Notes under the pieces: model-generated
The model's database searches: none
The model's input: only the letters and a program-made list of their open reading frames with translations
What the model was told of the DNA's origin: nothing
Part shown: one piece after another, positions 60,357-64,000 of the stretch
How the letters are laid out: each line of letters opens with the position of its first letter
Numbering within the stretch: the stretch's first letter is position 1
Assembly: GCA_030549335.1 (NCBI GenBank)
Contig: CM060194.1
Location: 65,562,547-65,626,546, forward strand
Reading direction: 5' to 3'
DNA length: 64,000 bases
Source of the DNA: Pontederia crassipes
Taxonomy: Eukaryota; Streptophyta; Magnoliopsida; Commelinales; Pontederiaceae
Made by a program: the position numbers and the translations under genes

Positions 60357-63300
60357 ATGGCTGCAGCGGTGGCGGTGAGGAGTAGTGGATTGGATAAGCA
60401 TTCGATGGACAGTGGAAAGTATGTGAGGTACACCTCCGAGCAGGTGGAGGCCCTGGAGCGGGTGTACGCCGAGTGTCCTAAGCCCAGCTCCGCGCGCAGG
60501 CAACAGGTGATCCGTGATTTTCCCGTGCTGGCAAACATAGAGCCAAAGCAGATCAAGGTCTGGTTTCAGAACCGAAGGTGAGCACAATGAAAGAGTGAAT
60601 GGACGATAAATTTTAATAGATGTAAAGAATGCTAATACTGCCTGCTAACTCTTGTTTGGGCCTCAGAAGAACTCCTGAGACTAGAATTCGAGATGAGAAA
60701 ATAGCAATTCGTTGCTTCCTGTCAAAAGAGAGGAAAAGGGAAAAGAATTCTACCTTTTGTTTTCCAGAGTTTCACTTTTTCCTATAGAGAGAACGCCTCT
60801 TTGCTTCCTTATCAAATAAAGGGCAACAAATTCATTCGAATTCAGATATTTCTGTGTTTAACTGTTATTTTAAGTGTTTGCTGGAGCCATGATGCAAAAC
60901 CCATTTCATTCTCTGTTTGCGGAAGATCTAATGGATTCAAGAGAAATGTCAAGATGGCAGAAGTTGAATTGAAAAATATCAAGTTAATTTTTCATATTCA
61001 TGCTGCATCATTTTCTTCTTTTTTAGCGATACAAAGGATAATAAATAGGATAATGTCGTTTTTCTGTGTAAATTCATTTTGGCTTTGGGTCTAAAACTGC
61101 TTTAAAATCCACCAAGAGTTTCACATTGATCTTTCACCAATTTTGGAACAACCTGCTGGATTGGGATCAGATTTCTGTTATGCTTCAATATTTTGGTTTA
61201 TCTTGCTTACATGTACTATCTTGTTTATTTTCAATTAAAACCAACTCATTCCCATAAAAAATAGTATGAGGAGAAGAGCAGGAACTTTCAAATATTTCAT
61301 TGGCCTTTTCTTATTTTTCTACTGTTTTTTGGATATGGCTTTCTATTTGAAGAATTTAATTTTTCATTAGCTGTTTGATACTGCTTTATATGTAATTCCC
61401 TGGGTTTTTCATCATCCTTTCTTGATTACTTTCTTTGTGTCAAAACATTTTTATTTTGCAGGTGCCGTGAGAAGCAAAGGAAGGAATCTTCTCGCCTTTT
61501 GTCTGTCAACAGAAAACTGACTGCAATGAATAAGCTTTTGATGGAAGAAAATGAACGACTTCAAAAGCAGGTTGCGCAGCTTGTCCATGAGAATGCACAC
61601 ATGCGGCAACAACTACAAAAAGTAGGTCGTTGGTTCTGTACCATAGAAATTATATGGATTTTAAACTTTTACCTAGATAGTTTGCTGGGTTGATGAGGAA
61701 GTGTGATGCCTGTGGTAAAAACTTAGATATTTACTTCTTAAAACAGACACTCCGATCAGCTATTTATACGATGTGTTGATAGTAAATACATTTTAATGCT
61801 TAACATAAACCATGAAAATGCCTTGTTTCAAACTTCTACATGCTTACTAATCTACTACTTTTCTGCAGGTCTCTTTGGCTAATGACACTAGCTGTGAGTC
61901 AGTTGTCACCACACCTCAAAATTCATTAAGGGATGCAAATAGTCCTGCTGGGTAAAGGCCAAGTCCCATTCCCAGAGCAGATGTCACATGTTCCTTGGTT
62001 AATACTTACCTCATTTTATTTTCTCATTAATATTTTCTTCATGCAGACTCATGTCCATTGCTGAAGAAACCCTGGCAGGATTCCTCTCCAAGGCCACAGG
62101 GACTGCTGTCGATTGGGTCCAACTGCCCGGAATGAAGGTACTAGTGTTTGGAGTCTGGAGAAGTTTGCTATTGAACTTTGTTATTATGATAATGTTCTCC
62201 ATTGTATAATTTTAATATTGAAATGAGACACTGAAATCTTGTGCTTCATCTTTCCTTTCCTTTTTTATTCTTTCTTTCATTGTGGTCAGCCTGGTCCAGA
62301 TTCGATTGGGATTGTTGCTATTTCAGACACTTGCAGTGGCGTGGCAGCACGAGCCTGTGGTCTGGTGACTTTGGAACCTACTAAGGCAAGCTGATCATTA
62401 TCTAGCCTATTGTCGTAAAAAGATGAAGTAGTGTTAGATGAATAATAGTTGCTTGAGAACCCCTTTATTACCTAAACAATGTTGAGTAACATCTGTATCC
62501 TTGAAAAGTTAATTTATTTTAATTAATCACAGTGGTCCAAAACCCCCTGTCGCAATGTTAACTACTCACAATGAATTTGGTTCTTTTGTCTATTTTCCAG
62601 AGAAAAGAGTAAAGTCACTCTATTGATCAAAATATTGTTGGTGACATAATTTCTCTGATGTGTGACCAGCAGCTATGAGTTCACTTTTATCTCTTTTTGG
62701 TTTCTCGCAATTTTTATGTTATTAATTGTAGATTTCAGAGGTCCTCAAAGATCGCCCGACGTGGCTTCCTGAATGTAGAAGTCTTGAAGTCTTAAACGTA
62801 ATTGCAACCAGAAATGGAGGAAAAATTGAACTAATGTATATGCAGGTCAGAAGTGTAAAATGTTTGTCAATTTCATGCACAATATAAGTATTTTATTCCT
62901 TTTTTATTTATTTTATGTTTCATTTTTTATTTGCTGGCACTTTTTGGTTAGCAGATGTATGCTCCAACCACACTAGCTCTTGCCCGTGACTTCTGGACCT
63001 TAAGATATACCACAAATTTACAAGATGGGAGTCTTGTGGTATGAATTTTATCGATTCAGATAATTCAAGGATGATAATGATGTAAACATCTTGATCTTTA
63101 ATGTTTAGGTTTGTGAGAGATCTTTAACTGGCTCTGGAAAGAGTCCTGCTCAGCAATTCGTGAGAGCTGAAATGCTTCCAAGTGGTTTCCTAATTCGACC
63201 ATGTGATGGTGGGGGATCAATTGTCCACATTGTTGACCATATTGATCTTGAAGTAAGTTTCTTAAGTAATCAAGATTTCGTTATTCCAAGAAACCAAAGT

Positions 63301-63989
63301 AGTTTATTCTATATCTTAATCTACATGCTACAAAGATTTTAAACCACATGCACATTTCATTATCAGGCTTCGAGTGTTCCTGAAGTTCTGCGACCTCTTT
63401 ATGAGTCATCAAGAGTATTAGCTCTGAAGATGACAACTACAGTATGTATTCCTGTGGCTAAATTTTAAAAACTTTATCTGTTATTTAAATGTGTTTTTTC
63501 AACACTAATTTTCTTCCCTGATCAACATCTCTATGGTCACTGGTGATAATTGTCACATTTGTTGCTTTTTAAATTTTTTCTATTGTTCTTCATTCCCTTG
63601 CTAAATTTGTTATTTGCTGATTGTTAAAGTGTTGGTGTTACATTCTTCTTAAGTTATATTTAGGCTTAGCTATCATGACAATACTGCCTGACAGCTAGGT
63701 TTAGATAACTAATTCTCTCCTTCAGGACATATATGTGACTCAAGGGAGTTAAAATGAGCTTGAAGTACCCCCAAAAAATGAACCTGAAGTGATTAGCCAA
63801 AATAATACTGTTTTATCTCAATACATTCAGCACTATTTTCATTTTAGGAGTATCTAAATCAGATGTTTTTTATCCTTTCAAGGCACTACGCCATATCAGA
63901 CAAATTGCACAGGAAATGACTGGTGATATCGTGCATCCTTTGGGTCGACAACCTGCTCTCCTGCGGGCCTTTAGCCAGAAATTGAGTAG
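60357..63989 (+). CDS. REV: HD-ZIP III transcription factor, REVOLUTA-like, exons 1-10 (runs off the window)
   Basis: Exons: 60357-60577, 61462-61621, 61869-61951, 62047-62137, 62290-62385, 62732-62845, 62955-63038, 63109-63252, 63367-63441 and 63883-63989, with consistent phases; the rest is beyond base 64000. HD-ZIP III proteins are nuclear regulators of adaxial identity, meristem and vascular patterning. Residues ~20-84 are the homeodomain (GKYVRYTSEQVEALERVYAE to IKVWFQNRRCREKQRKE), followed by a leucine zipper at ~88-127 (LTAMNKLLMEENERLQKQVA). DTSCESVVTTPQNSLRDANS and then the START lipid-binding domain (from ~155, LMSIAEETLAGFLSKATGTA) follow. The NSLRDANSPAG and FWTLRYTTNLQDGS phrases favour the REV branch over the HB8/HB15 branch. 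The miR165/166 site spans intron 4. Intron 5 has a GC donor. All ten exons are intact. Confidence 0.93.
62127..62299 (+). promoter_or_regulatory. miR165/166 target site, split by intron 4
   Basis: In spliced mRNA, CCGGAATGAAG (62127-62137) joins CCTGGTCCAG (62290-62299), encoding PGMKPGP in the START domain. This is the conserved position of miR165/166 cleavage in HD-ZIP III transcripts. Compared with the exact complement of miR166, the central 17 bases GGAATGAAGCCTGGTCC match fully; the two bases at each end do not (one is a G:U wobble). The split ensures that only mature mRNA carries the site. Confidence 0.85.
62386..62731 (+). other. GC-AG intron (intron 5 of the HD-ZIP III gene)
   Basis: The exon ends CCTACTAAG and the intron starts GCAAGC, the usual strong consensus of GC-AG introns; the acceptor is TTGTAG/ATTTCAG. 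No GT nearby keeps the conserved reading LEPTK-ISEVLKDRP in frame. Confidence 0.85.
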
Positions 63990-64000
63990 GTTAGTTATAC

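Overview
The window is nuclear DNA of a flowering plant. Genes carry spliceosomal introns, the families are plant ones (DUF761 protein, PLD-alpha, RBL19/TMEM115-like protein, class III patatin-like protein, HD-ZIP III factor), and the space between them is AT-rich and full of CACTA, hAT, Mutator-like, RTE-LINE and Ty1-copia relics. The very GC-rich, intron-poor coding of the PLD and patatin genes beside AT-rich genes suggests a monocot, probably not a grass; the order cannot be fixed from sequence alone.

Layout. 1-403: end of a CACTA transposon. 1073-1402: a one-exon DUF761 gene (+). 1904-5328: a three-exon phospholipase D alpha gene (-), apparently intact, 839 aa. 6476-14745: an eight-exon RBL19/TMEM115-like gene (-) that looks broken: exon 6 is split by a 217-bp RTE-derived insertion with a 16-bp target-site duplication, and the exon 6/7 junction is out of frame by one base. 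Three more RTE-derived copies lie in its introns. 14.7-38.5 kb: a gene-poor transposon graveyard with a 602-bp hAT-type MITE, a 1.15-kb Mutator-like foldback element with a 9-bp duplication, a roughly 7-kb element bounded by ~140-bp inverted repeats, another hAT-like MITE, a perfect 21-bp hairpin and long (TA)n tracts. 38560-43802: a complete but inactive Ty1-copia element (-) with two ~415-bp LTRs, a TATAC duplication, several nonsense mutations and loss of the reverse transcriptase YVDD motif. 44624-47093: a two-exon class III patatin-like gene (+). 47.1-59.6 kb: AT-rich sequence without a convincing gene. 60357 to beyond the right edge: the first ten coding exons of a REVOLUTA-type HD-ZIP III gene (+), with short uORFs upstream, a miR165/166 site split by an intron and one GC-AG intron.

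The genes are independent plant loci, not an operon. PLD-alpha and the patatin-like protein both concern membrane glycerolipids, but nothing here shows that their proximity matters. The most useful results are the recent-looking disruption of the RBL19-like gene by an RTE-derived element, the compound RTE copy whose 5' piece is inverted, the variant miR166 site, and an optional in-frame 90-bp exon candidate in PLD intron 1. I found no convincing new multi-gene system.
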